From: Nesterenkonia populi
GTDB taxonomy: Bacteria; Actinomycetota; Actinomycetes; Actinomycetales; Micrococcaceae
Length of the DNA stretch: 64,000 bases
Direction of reading: 5' to 3'
Assembly (NCBI RefSeq): GCF_007994735.1
Contig: NZ_VOIL01000001.1
Location: 992,001-1,056,000 of the forward strand
In this document: piece after piece, positions 45,996 through 54,046 of the stretch
Layout of the letters: every line of letters starts with the position of its first letter
Position numbering within the stretch: the stretch's first letter is position 1
Notes under the pieces: model-generated
What the model was told of the DNA's origin: nothing
The model's input: the letters and a program-made list of their open reading frames with translations, nothing else
Databases searched by the model: none
Position numbers and translations under genes: made by a program

Positions 45996-47225
45996 TCAGA
46001 CGGGGTGCCCGCCGCGGCGGGCCATCCGGATCGCCACGCAGGTGATCAGCACGCCCACCGTGGCTGAGATCGCGCCCGCATAGGCGGGGGAGCGCAGCGG
46101 CTCGGCGCCGATCTGCAGGTCGATCACCATGCCGCCCACGAACGCGCCCATCGCGTTCGCAGCGTTGAACGCCGAATGGTGGAAGGTCGCAGCCAGCTGG
46201 GGAGCCTTCGGAGCGACGTCGATCAGGTGGGTCTGCAGCGTGGGGCCCAGGCTCGAGGCGGAGATGCCCACCAGCACCAGCAGCGTCACCATCAGCCACG
46301 GGATGTGCGCGAAGAGTCCGAAAGCGGTCATGAACACCGCTACCAGCACCATCGCGATCAGCGCGGTCCACAGCACCGATCTGTCCGACATCCAGCCGCC
46401 CACAAAGTTGCCGATCAGGCCGCCGACGCCGAACAGCAGCACCACCACCGGAAGGGCCGACTCGGCGATCCCGGTCACGTCCACAGCGATGTGGGAGATG
46501 TACGCGTAGATGGCGAACATTCCCGAGAACCCGACCACGCCCATCGCGATGCCGACCCAGAGCCGGGCGTTCGCAAGTCCGCGGATCTCCCCGGAGAGCG
46601 ACGCGCCCTCCGGAGGCTGCTGCTTCGGGGCGAAGAACACGATCGCCAGCATCGTGACCACCGCGAGCACAGCGGTCACCAGGAACATCGCACGCCAGTG
46701 CGTCATCTGCCCCAGCCAGGTCACAGCAGGCACACCGACCACGTTGCAGATAGCCAGCCCGGACAGCACCGTCGCGATCGCCTTGGCACGCTTGGCCGGG
46801 CCCGCCATCTGGGCGGCCATGAGCGCAGCCACCGCGAAGTAGGCGCCGTGCGGGAGCCCGGAGAGGAACCGGGCCGCCAGCATCAGCTCGAAGCTCGCGG
46901 TGAAGAAGCTGATGATGTGCGCAACGATGAACAGCACCAGCAGCATCAGCAGGAAGGAGCGCCGTTCCCGCTTCGCGCCCAGCAGTGCCAGCACCGGCGA
47001 GCCCAACACCACCCCCAGGGCGTAGAAGGTCACCAGCATCCCGCCCTGGGAGATCGAGATTCCCAGATCAGCCACAGCCTCGCGCTGCAGCCCCATGATC
47101 GCGAACTCGGTGACTCCGATGGCGAAGCCGCCCAGGGCCAGGGCGATGATCGCGACCACCACTTGCTTCGGCGAGTACTCCGGCCCCTCACCGCTGACGG
47201 GGACCTCCCCAGTGACCACCGGCAC
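45996..47225 (-). CDS. MFS transporter 1 (DHA1-like), start uncertain
   Basis: 409 residues from GTG at 47225, but homology to the upstream paralogue (LITGSVPVVTG versus LTGSMPAVTG) continues beyond it. The frame stays open upstream to a CTG at 47327 that overlaps the paralogue's stop (CTGA). About 12 membrane helices (VVVAIIALALGGFAIGVTEFAIMGLQ first). Motif A is LALLGAKRERRSF. DHA1 members export drugs, sugars or arabinose-like compounds (AraJ/Cmx type); the substrate is unknown. Tandem duplicate of the next gene. Confidence 0.75.
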   Translation of the reverse strand: MPVVTGEVPVSGEGPEYSPKQVVVAIIALALGGFAIGVTEFAIMGLQREAVADLGISISQGGMLVTFYALGVVLGSPVLALLGAKRERRSFLLMLLVLFIVAHIISFFTASFELMLAARFLSGLPHGAYFAVAALMAAQMAGPAKRAKAIATVLSGLAICNVVGVPAVTWLGQMTHWRAMFLVTAVLAVVTMLAIVFFAPKQQPPEGASLSGEIRGLANARLWVGIAMGVVGFSGMFAIYAYISHIAVDVTGIAESALPVVVLLFGVGGLIGNFVGGWMSDRSVLWTALIAMVLVAVFMTAFGLFAHIPWLMVTLLVLVGISASSLGPTLQTHLIDVAPKAPQLAATFHHSAFNAANAMGAFVGGMVIDLQIGAEPLRSPAYAGAISATVGVLITCVAIRMARRGGHPV

Positions 47226-47323
47226 GGAGCCTGTGATGAGGGGAGCCCCGCCTGTGGCGGGGTGCGGCGAGGCTGTGCTCTCAGAGCGGGGCTGATGTGA
47301 GCCCTCGGGCTCCTGGGGAGTGT

Positions 47324-48646
47324 TCAGACCTTCAGTCCTTCTCGTTTGGTCAGGTGGATCGCATACAGGGTAACGACGACGCCCAGCACCGCGAAGATCG
47401 CACCGGCGAAGGCAGGGGCGCGCAGGCCCAGGCCCATGTCGATGACGAGGCCGCCCAACAGGGCGCCGAGGCCGTTGGAGGCATTGAACGCCGAGTGCTG
47501 GAAGGTCGCCGCCAGCTGCGGCGCCTTCGGGGCGGTGTCGATCAGGTGGGTCTGCATTGCCGGACCGAGGCCGGCGGAGGCGGAGCCGAGCAGCAGCAGC
47601 AGGCCGACCATGATCCAGCCGATGTCCGCAAGGAGGCCGAACAGCGTCATCGAGATCGCCACTGCGATCGCCATGCCCAGCACCGTGTACAGCACGGACT
47701 TGTCGGTCAGCCAGCCGCCCACGAACGTTCCGATCACCATGCCGGTGCCGAAGACGAAGGTGATGAACGGCAGGCTCGATTCGCCGAACCCGGCCAGGTC
47801 CACTGCAATGTCAGCGATGAAGGAGTAGACGGCGAACATCCCGAGGAACCCGAACACGGCAAGGAAGACGCCCACCCAGAGCCGCTGGTTCTTCAGGCCC
47901 TTCAGCTCCGCGGAGATGGAGGCTCCGGCGGCTGCGGGCTGACGCGGGGCGGCGAACGCCACGGCGATCATGGTGCCGACCGCCACCAGCGCGGCCACCA
48001 GGAACATGGCCCGCCAGCCCCAGAGCTGGCCCAGCCAGACCACCAGCGGCACACCGGCCATATTCGCAATGGTCAGTCCGGAGAGGACGACGGCGATCGC
48101 CTGGGCGCGCCTGGTGGGGCCCGCCATATGCGCGGCGATCAGCGCGGCGGTGGCGAAGTAGGCGCCGTGCGGCATCCCGGAGAGGAATCGCGAGACCAGC
48201 ATCATCTCGAAGTTCGGGGCGATGAAGCTCAGGAGGTGGGCCACGGCGAAGAATCCGAGCAGGAACAGCCCGTAGGACTTCCGCTCCCGGCGGGCGCCCA
48301 TCAGCGCCAGCACGGGGGAGCCCAGCACCACTCCGAATGCGTAGAAGGAGATCAGCAGGCCGCCCTCGAACTCGCTGATGCCGAGATCAGCACGCGCGTC
48401 GCGCTGCAGACCCATGATCGCGAATTCGGTGACGCCGATGGCGAAGCCGCCCATCGCCAGGGCGATGATGGCGACGACGATCTGCTTGGGGGAGTACTGG
48501 GGGCCGCCGCGACCGCTGACAGCCTGCATGGACCCGGTCACCGCGGGCATGGACCCGGTGAGGATGGAGATCGGGCTGGTCATCGGCCCGATCGCGGAGG
48601 TCTCAGGCTCCTGGACGGTCTGGTTCGGCTTGCTGGTCTTGGTCAT
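47324..48646 (-). CDS. MFS transporter 2 (DHA1-like)
   Basis: 440 residues from ATG at 48646. About 45 hydrophilic residues precede 12 predicted helices; the first is IVVAIIALAMGGFAIGVTEFAIMG, nearly identical to the downstream paralogue. Other shared segments: SGMPHGAYFATAALIAAHMAGPTRRAQAI and FQHSAFNASNGLGALLGG. Probably a recent tandem duplication of an exporter. Two palindromes lie upstream of it. Confidence 0.85.
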   Translation of the reverse strand: MTKTSKPNQTVQEPETSAIGPMTSPISILTGSMPAVTGSMQAVSGRGGPQYSPKQIVVAIIALAMGGFAIGVTEFAIMGLQRDARADLGISEFEGGLLISFYAFGVVLGSPVLALMGARRERKSYGLFLLGFFAVAHLLSFIAPNFEMMLVSRFLSGMPHGAYFATAALIAAHMAGPTRRAQAIAVVLSGLTIANMAGVPLVVWLGQLWGWRAMFLVAALVAVGTMIAVAFAAPRQPAAAGASISAELKGLKNQRLWVGVFLAVFGFLGMFAVYSFIADIAVDLAGFGESSLPFITFVFGTGMVIGTFVGGWLTDKSVLYTVLGMAIAVAISMTLFGLLADIGWIMVGLLLLLGSASAGLGPAMQTHLIDTAPKAPQLAATFQHSAFNASNGLGALLGGLVIDMGLGLRAPAFAGAIFAVLGVVVTLYAIHLTKREGLKV

Positions 48647-48686
48647 GTCTGGCTCGACCCTTCAAAACGGCTTCAATCGGCAAGGG

Positions 48687-48740
48687 GTGTCGCCATCGAC
48701 ACGAATAGCTCCAACGCGAAATGCGCCGGAAAATTTCCGG
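48687..48740 (-). promoter_or_regulatory. Two palindromes upstream of the MFS pair
   Basis: GTGTCG-CCAT-CGACAC at 48687-48702 and CCGGAAAATTTCCGG at 48726-48740. Both are perfect dyads 40-95 bp upstream of the first MFS start, where a repressor (TetR/MarR-like) would bind. No regulator gene lies beside them. Confidence 0.45.
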
Positions 48741-48757
48741 AGGGCCTGACTCGCTGT

Positions 48758-50290
48758 TCAGGCGCCGGGCGGGCGCAGGCCCGGGTGACGATCATAGATC
48801 GAGATTGAGGCCGATGTCGCGGCCTCGTCGTGCTCATCCGTCTCCGCGGGGCTCTGAGCCGATCGGGCCGATCCCGCAGACCGGGCAGAGCCGGCTGATC
48901 GGGCAGATTCTGCTGACCGGGCAGAGCCGGCGGAGGAAGCGGAGGAGGCGGAGCTGGGGAAGAAGTTCTTCTGCTTGGCACGCTTCTCGCTGGCTGCGTC
49001 GGCCCGTATCGGAAGCGGACCGGTGCTGGGAGACTCGTCGACGGCGGGGGCCTCGCCGGTGTCGAACTCGGAGTCGTCCAGGTAGGCCGGGATCTCCTCG
49101 GTCGGAGGGTCCTCGTCGGCCGGACGGCCGTGCCGCGGCTGGACCGGCGCGACCTTGTCGGTGGGGTGGTCCTCGTCCTCCGGGGAGGCTGCGGATGCGG
49201 CAGAGGTGTCGGCGTCGGTGATGACCGCGGGCTCGCCGTCGTCGTCGGGCTCGCCGAAGCCGGCGACGGTCGCTGCGGACCCGGCCCGGACCACCGGCTG
49301 GGAGTCCTGCCGGTCAGCGGCCGCGGGCTCCTCACCCTCCATCGGAGTGGCGGAGATCTCCCGGCCGCCGTAGGCCTCGATGTCGGAGGCCAGCTTCTCC
49401 AGGAGCTCGCGGGCCTCGGCGACCATGTCCTCGTTCTCCTCGGCCTTGCCGCGGACCAGCCACTGGGCCAGGGAGAACTCGGCGGCGAGGGCGGCGCGCT
49501 GCAGGATGTGCTCGTCGGCCTCCGCGTCCGCCTCGGCGCGGTGCTTGCGGTAGGCCTGCGTGACAGAGTCGGCGAAGCTCTGCCGAGGCGATGAGATCAG
49601 CCAGGCGAGATCCCCCGCCGGGTCTCCCAGGTGCAGGTCGGTCCATCCCGTGACCGCCACCACCCGCTCACCCTCGACGAGCAGATTGTCCTCGTGCAGG
49701 TCACCGTGCACCACGGTGGGGGTGAACTCCCAGAGCCCCTTGTCCTCCATGGCGTGCTCCCAGCGGCGCAGCAGCTGGGCCGGCACCTCCCCGGTGGCCG
49801 CGGCGTTGTCCAGCTCGTTGAGCCGGCGCTGCCGCAGCCGCTCCGCGGAGTAGCGGGGCAGCTCCGCGTGGTCCACCACCGCCTCGGTGAGGCTGTGCAC
49901 GGCGGCGACCGTGCGGCCTACGTCATCGATCAGCCCCTCCGGGGCGTCGACCAGCTCATCGAGCGGCTGGGCACTGCCGGGCAGGTGGTTGTAGACGAAC
50001 ACGCGCATCTCGTCCACCCGTGCGGCTCCGGCCACGCTCGGCACGCGGAAGGGAAGCTCCGCGCGGATCGAGGTGGAGAAGCCGCGCAGCACCTGAACCT
50101 CGGTCTCCAGGCGCATGGCGGCCTGGGGGTGCTGGGGCGCACGGACCCGCCACCGGTTCTCGGCGGTGTCGACGACGACGGCGGAGGCGAAGTCGCGCGC
50201 GTCGTCAGCGGCCGCGGCGACCCCGGTGGGGGAGAGCCCCGGCACTGCGCGTGTGGCCAGCGCCGCCAGTTCCATCGATGTCCATTGCAC
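48758..50290 (-). CDS. Aminoglycoside/macrolide-type phosphotransferase family protein
   Basis: 510 residues from GTG at 50290 (TAGGCT 6 nt upstream). Residues 1-310 form an APH-fold kinase with catalytic loop VVHGDLHEDNLLV and GWTDLHLGDPAGDLAWL (metal-binding Asp). The C-terminal 200 residues are acidic and disordered, ending in a Ser-Ala-Arg repeat. It may phosphorylate a metabolite or antibiotic; resistance is not implied. A kinase of this type beside uvrD2 is seen in other actinobacteria, from recollection only. Confidence 0.75.
   Translation of the reverse strand: MQWTSMELAALATRAVPGLSPTGVAAAADDARDFASAVVVDTAENRWRVRAPQHPQAAMRLETEVQVLRGFSTSIRAELPFRVPSVAGAARVDEMRVFVYNHLPGSAQPLDELVDAPEGLIDDVGRTVAAVHSLTEAVVDHAELPRYSAERLRQRRLNELDNAAATGEVPAQLLRRWEHAMEDKGLWEFTPTVVHGDLHEDNLLVEGERVVAVTGWTDLHLGDPAGDLAWLISSPRQSFADSVTQAYRKHRAEADAEADEHILQRAALAAEFSLAQWLVRGKAEENEDMVAEARELLEKLASDIEAYGGREISATPMEGEEPAAADRQDSQPVVRAGSAATVAGFGEPDDDGEPAVITDADTSAASAASPEDEDHPTDKVAPVQPRHGRPADEDPPTEEIPAYLDDSEFDTGEAPAVDESPSTGPLPIRADAASEKRAKQKNFFPSSASSASSAGSARSAESARSAGSARSAGSARSAQSPAETDEHDEAATSASISIYDRHPGLRPPGA
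48861..48957. repeat. Degenerate 9-bp repeat coding for SAR/SAG triplets
   Basis: About ten 9-nt units of the form GACCGGGCA/GAGCCGGCG in the 3' part of the phosphotransferase gene encode SA-(R/G/E/S) triplets. Low-complexity tail; a candidate for slippage. Confidence 0.7.
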
Positions 50291-50296
50291 GGTGCA

Positions 50297-50302
50297 AGCC
50301 TA
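50297..50302 (-). promoter_or_regulatory. -10 box of the phosphotransferase gene
   Basis: TAGGCT on the minus strand, a 6-nt spacer TGCACC, then GTG at 50290. Confidence 0.5.
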
Positions 50303-50406
50303 GGAGCGCGGCGTCGTCGTGCACTGCTGAAACGCCGGGTGCGGCACGGGTGAACGCTCTGATCAGACGCCTGTGGACAGTTTCAGCGGGCGTCTGGGCG
50401 GGCGGA

Positions 50407-50412
50407 TACCGT
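50407..50412 (+). promoter_or_regulatory. -10 box of uvrD2
   Basis: TACCGT, a 7-nt spacer AGAGCCC, then ATG at 50420. Confidence 0.45.
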
Positions 50413-50419
50413 AGAGCCC

Positions 50420-52606
50420 ATGGAATCCTCAGCCGCTGCGGGCCCAGAGGCGGTGCTCCACGGGCTCGACGACGAGCAGCGCGCCGCCGCCTCCACGCTC
50501 ACCGGGCCGCTGTGCATCCTCGCCGGAGCCGGCACGGGCAAGACGCGCGCCATCACACACCGGATCGCCTACGGGGTGCGTGCCGGGGTGTATGACCCGC
50601 ACCGGGTGCTCGCCGTGACGTTCACCGCCCGAGCCGCCGCGGAGATGCGCTCGAGGCTGGCCAGCCTGGGCGCCCCCGGGGTCCAGGCGCGGACGTTCCA
50701 CGCGGCCGCGCTGCGCCAGCTGCAGTACTTCTGGCCGATGTCGGTGGGCGGGCAGATGCCCCAGCTGCTGAGCCACAAGGTCCGGCTGATCGCGGAGGCA
50801 GCCAAGCGCCTCCGGCTCACCAGCGACCGCGCCTCCCTGAGGGACTTCGCCTCGGAGATCGAATGGGCGAAGGTCTCCACGATCACCCCGGAGGACTATG
50901 CGGCGGCCGCCGCGGGCAGGGACCAGCCGGCCGGCCTGGACCACGCCAGCTTCGCGAGGCTCTACGCCGCCTACGAGGAGCTGAAGGACGACCAGCACGT
51001 CATCGACTTCGAGGACGTGCTGCTGCTGACCGCCGGGATGCTCACCGAGGACGAGCGGGTGGCAGCCCAGGTCCGCCAGCAGTACCGCCACTTCGTGGTC
51101 GACGAGTTCCAGGACGTCTCCCCGCTGCAGCAGCGGCTGCTGGACCTCTGGCTCGGCGGACGCGAGGAGATCTGCGTGGTGGGAGATGCCGCCCAGACCA
51201 TCTACTCCTTCACCGGTGCCAGCCCCCGGTACCTGCTGGAGTTCCGGCGCCGCCACCCCCAGGCCGAGGTGGTCAGGCTGGTCAGGGACTACCGCTCCAC
51301 GCCCCAGGTGGTGATGCTCGCCAACACCCTGCTGGCCGACCGCAGCGCTGAGCAGCCCCGGCTGCAGCGCCGCGCTGACTGGAAGCGCTCGGCGGGGGAG
51401 CAGGCCGAGGATCCCCCGGACTGGCCCGAGCCGCTGCAGCTGATCTCCCAGCGGGACAGCGGGCCCGCCCCGCAGCTCACCCAGCACGCCGACGACGACG
51501 CCGAGGCCGCCTGGATCGCCTCAGAGATCCGTCGGATCTCCGAGGACGGCACTCCGCTCAGCGAGATCGCCGTCCTCTACCGCACCAACGGCCAGTCCCA
51601 GACCTTCGAGCAGGCGCTCGCCGCCGCCGGGATCTCCTATCAGCTCCGCGGCTCCGAACGGTTCTTCTCCCGCCGCGAGGTACGTGAGGCCCTCGCCGCT
51701 CTGCGGACCAGCTCCCTGGTGGATTCGGACGAGACGGTCCCCGAGGCGGTCCGCGCGGTCCTCTCCTCCCTCGGCTGGTCGGAGAAGGCTCCCGCCTCGA
51801 CGGGCGCGGTGCGGGAGCGCTGGGAGTCCCTGGCCGCGCTCGTCGCGCTCGCCGACAGCCTCGCCGCCGAGCGGGATGGATGCACGATGCGTGAGCTCCT
51901 CGCTGAGCTGGAGGAGCGCTCCGCGGCCCAGCACGCCCCCACGGTTGAGGGGGTGACGCTGGCCTCGCTGCACTCGGCGAAGGGCCTGGAGTGGGACGCG
52001 GTGTTTCTGGCGGGGCTGTGCGAGGGCCTGATGCCGATCAGCTTCGCCCAGTCGCAGGCGGAGGTGGATGAGGAGCGGCGCCTGCTCTATGTGGGGATCA
52101 CCCGTGCCCGGAAGCATCTTTCGCTGAGCTCGGCGTCGGCCCGGCACTCGGGCGGCCGCGGCCGCCGGAAGCCGTCCCGGTTCCTTGAGCCGCTGCGTGC
52201 CGAGCTGGGCCTGGAGCCGACCGTCCGGAAGATCGCCCCCGGCTCCGGGAAGCCGAGCCCGAACGCGGCGTCGCAGAAGAGGACCGCCACCTGCGCCACC
52301 TGCGGGATCGCGCTGACGGTTGCCACCCAGGTGCGTCGTCGTCGCTGCGAGGACTGCCCGCCCCGGTATGAGCCGGAGCTGTTCGAGGCGCTGCGCGAAT
52401 GGCGGCGGGAGACCGCCGCGGAGATCGGAAAGCCCGCGTTCATGATCTTCGCCGACGCCGAGCTGGAGATCATCGCCGAGCACAGGCCCGCCCCGGAGGA
52501 CGATGAGCTGCTGAAGCTCCCCGGCGTCGGCCCCAAGAAGCTGGAGGCCCACGGCGACGGGCTGAAGGCCGTGCTCAGGTCCTCAGGTTCTCCTCAGCCC
52601 AGCTGA
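50420..52606 (+). CDS. uvrD2: UvrD2-type ATP-dependent DNA helicase with HRDC domain
   Basis: 728 residues. Superfamily 1A motifs: Walker A AGAGTGKTRAITHRI, Walker B FVVDEFQDVS, motif III GDAAQTIYSFTGAS, motif VI RRLLYVGITRARKHLSLS. After the motor a tetracysteine module (CATCG...CEDCP, about 625-650) leads to a C-terminal HRDC domain (LFEALREWRRETAAEIGKPAFMIF...LLKLPGVGPKKLEAHG). This domain order is that described for mycobacterial UvrD2. It unwinds DNA in repair. It overlaps the convergent metallopeptidase gene by 32 nt. Confidence 0.93.
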   Translation: MESSAAAGPEAVLHGLDDEQRAAASTLTGPLCILAGAGTGKTRAITHRIAYGVRAGVYDPHRVLAVTFTARAAAEMRSRLASLGAPGVQARTFHAAALRQLQYFWPMSVGGQMPQLLSHKVRLIAEAAKRLRLTSDRASLRDFASEIEWAKVSTITPEDYAAAAAGRDQPAGLDHASFARLYAAYEELKDDQHVIDFEDVLLLTAGMLTEDERVAAQVRQQYRHFVVDEFQDVSPLQQRLLDLWLGGREEICVVGDAAQTIYSFTGASPRYLLEFRRRHPQAEVVRLVRDYRSTPQVVMLANTLLADRSAEQPRLQRRADWKRSAGEQAEDPPDWPEPLQLISQRDSGPAPQLTQHADDDAEAAWIASEIRRISEDGTPLSEIAVLYRTNGQSQTFEQALAAAGISYQLRGSERFFSRREVREALAALRTSSLVDSDETVPEAVRAVLSSLGWSEKAPASTGAVRERWESLAALVALADSLAAERDGCTMRELLAELEERSAAQHAPTVEGVTLASLHSAKGLEWDAVFLAGLCEGLMPISFAQSQAEVDEERRLLYVGITRARKHLSLSSASARHSGGRGRRKPSRFLEPLRAELGLEPTVRKIAPGSGKPSPNAASQKRTATCATCGIALTVATQVRRRRCEDCPPRYEPELFEALREWRRETAAEIGKPAFMIFADAELEIIAEHRPAPEDDELLKLPGVGPKKLEAHGDGLKAVLRSSGSPQPS

Positions 52607-53135
52607 CTCCGGCGAGGAACGCATCGGCCTCGGCGGTGCGCGGGTATCTGTCCACCAGCTTTTTGAAGGCGGCCCCGTGGTCGGGCTCGAGCAGGTGGGC
52701 GAGCTCGTGGACGAGGACGGCGTCCACTACCCAGCCGGGCATGTGCTTCAGCCGGGCCGAGAGGCGGACAGTGCCGGTGGTGGAGGTGGTGGAGCCCCAT
52801 CGGCGCAGCTGCTGGGAGGACCAGGTGACCGAGGTCGGCTGCGGAATCCCGTCGAGATACTTCGCGGAGAGAGCGCTGGCGCGTTCGGCGAGGGCGCCGT
52901 CCCCGGCGGCGGCCGCTGAGCCTTTGGAGGCCATGCGTCTGCGGAAGGCGCGGGCGTGCTTGTCGAGCTCGCGGCGGCTGGTCCGGGCGGGCACACGCAG
53001 CCGCAGGAGGCCGCCGACCTGGTCTCCGGAGACGGTGCGGGTGCGGCGGGCGGAGCGGATGACGATCACTTCGTGGCCGTCCACGGTGATCCGCTCCTCG
53101 CGCTGCGTCTCATTCTGCCTCTGCCGCCCAGCCAT
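52575..53135 (-). CDS. YgjP-like M48-type metallopeptidase
   Basis: 186 residues from ATG at 53135 (TAGAGT 8 nt upstream). Zinc motif LVHELAHLLEPDHGAAF with HELAH and a downstream His (PDH). The N-terminal half is a basic beta domain. Families of this type are cytoplasmic predicted metal-dependent hydrolases. The 3' end overlaps uvrD2 by 32 nt on the opposite strand. Confidence 0.85.
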   Translation of the reverse strand: MAGRQRQNETQREERITVDGHEVIVIRSARRTRTVSGDQVGGLLRLRVPARTSRRELDKHARAFRRRMASKGSAAAAGDGALAERASALSAKYLDGIPQPTSVTWSSQQLRRWGSTTSTTGTVRLSARLKHMPGWVVDAVLVHELAHLLEPDHGAAFKKLVDRYPRTAEADAFLAGVSWAEENLRT

Positions 53136-53143
53136 AGGGGCCC

Positions 53144-53149
53144 ACTCTA
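53144..53149 (-). promoter_or_regulatory. -10 box of the YgjP-like gene
   Basis: TAGAGT on the minus strand, an 8-nt spacer, then ATG at 53135. Confidence 0.45.
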
Positions 53150-53202
53150 AGGCCTGTGGATAGCGGGAGCAGGGGTCATGGGGCTGCGGCAAGAATGGCG
53201 GA

Positions 53203-53928
53203 ATGAGCCGATACGCAGCCCCGCAGACCTTCGCCCGCCGCCAGCTTGCCACGGTGCTGATCGACGGGCTGTGCCCTGTCGGGCTCGGTGTGTCTGAGCA
53301 TCTGGCGCGCCAGGGGGTCGGCACGGTGCTGGTGCGCGACGCCGCGCTGGTCTCTGCGGAGGAGGCGGACGAGGGGCTGGGGTGCTCGGGGTTTCGGGCG
53401 CACGAGGTGGGGCGGAGCCGGGAGGACGCGGCTGCGGGGAGGCTGGGGGCCCAGTGCGCGGGTGCGGAGGTCATGGCGGCCCCGGAGGAGTTCGGCACGG
53501 CGGGGGTGGACCTGCAGGTCAGTGTGGGGAAGCCTGGGGCGGTGATGTCTCGTCTGGGCGCGGCGGGGCTGGAGCACCCGAGCCTGCCGGTGCAGTGGGG
53601 TGCGGAGGCTTGGAGCGTCGGTCCGCTGCTGGGGCCGGACGCGGGGGCCTGCCCTGAGTGCCTTCTTCCCGCACCGTCGGTCGGGGGCTTCCCGTCGTGC
53701 CGGGAGGCTGAGCACGACGCTCACCCGGTGCGAGCCGCTTGGAGGGCTCCGGCGGCTGCGTCGCTGGTGGGGGCCTTGGCAGCCCAGCAGGTCCTTACGC
53801 TCATCGACGGGGAGCACCCCGCTGCCGCTGAGGGGCGGATTCTGTCCGGGAGTCTGGCCTCGGGTGAGCTGGCCACCGCCCCGGTCAGCGTCGTCGAGGG
53901 GTGCGACTGCCTCTTCGCCCGCGTGTGA
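53203..53928 (+). CDS. ThiF/E1-like protein, degenerate
   Basis: 241 residues. A Rossmann-like N-terminus (TVLIDGLCPVGLGVSEHLARQGVGTVLVRDAALV) and the order of later segments (EVGRSREDAAAGRLGA, CPECLL, C-terminal CDC) resemble actinobacterial ThiF-like proteins in the same gene neighbourhood (mycobacterial Rv3196 position). The GxGxxG motif is altered and no adenylating Asp/Arg set is evident, so it may not be an active adenylating enzyme. Possible zinc site from the CPEC and CDC cysteines. Confidence 0.55.
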   Translation: MSRYAAPQTFARRQLATVLIDGLCPVGLGVSEHLARQGVGTVLVRDAALVSAEEADEGLGCSGFRAHEVGRSREDAAAGRLGAQCAGAEVMAAPEEFGTAGVDLQVSVGKPGAVMSRLGAAGLEHPSLPVQWGAEAWSVGPLLGPDAGACPECLLPAPSVGGFPSCREAEHDAHPVRAAWRAPAAASLVGALAAQQVLTLIDGEHPAAAEGRILSGSLASGELATAPVSVVEGCDCLFARV

Positions 53929-54046
53929 GCCGGAAATCGCCATCACTTATCCCTTGGGCGAACTGGGCGGCGTATCCCCAGGTGCGGGGGCTACGCTGGG
54001 GACAGATGTCAGCGCGCCCATATCGATGCCTCAAGGAGCGTGACGC

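Noticed and set aside
46176..48808. Long plus-strand frames rich in His, Gln and Arg opposite the MFS genes
   Set aside because: Shadows of the transmembrane coding sequence; no ribosome site or domain.
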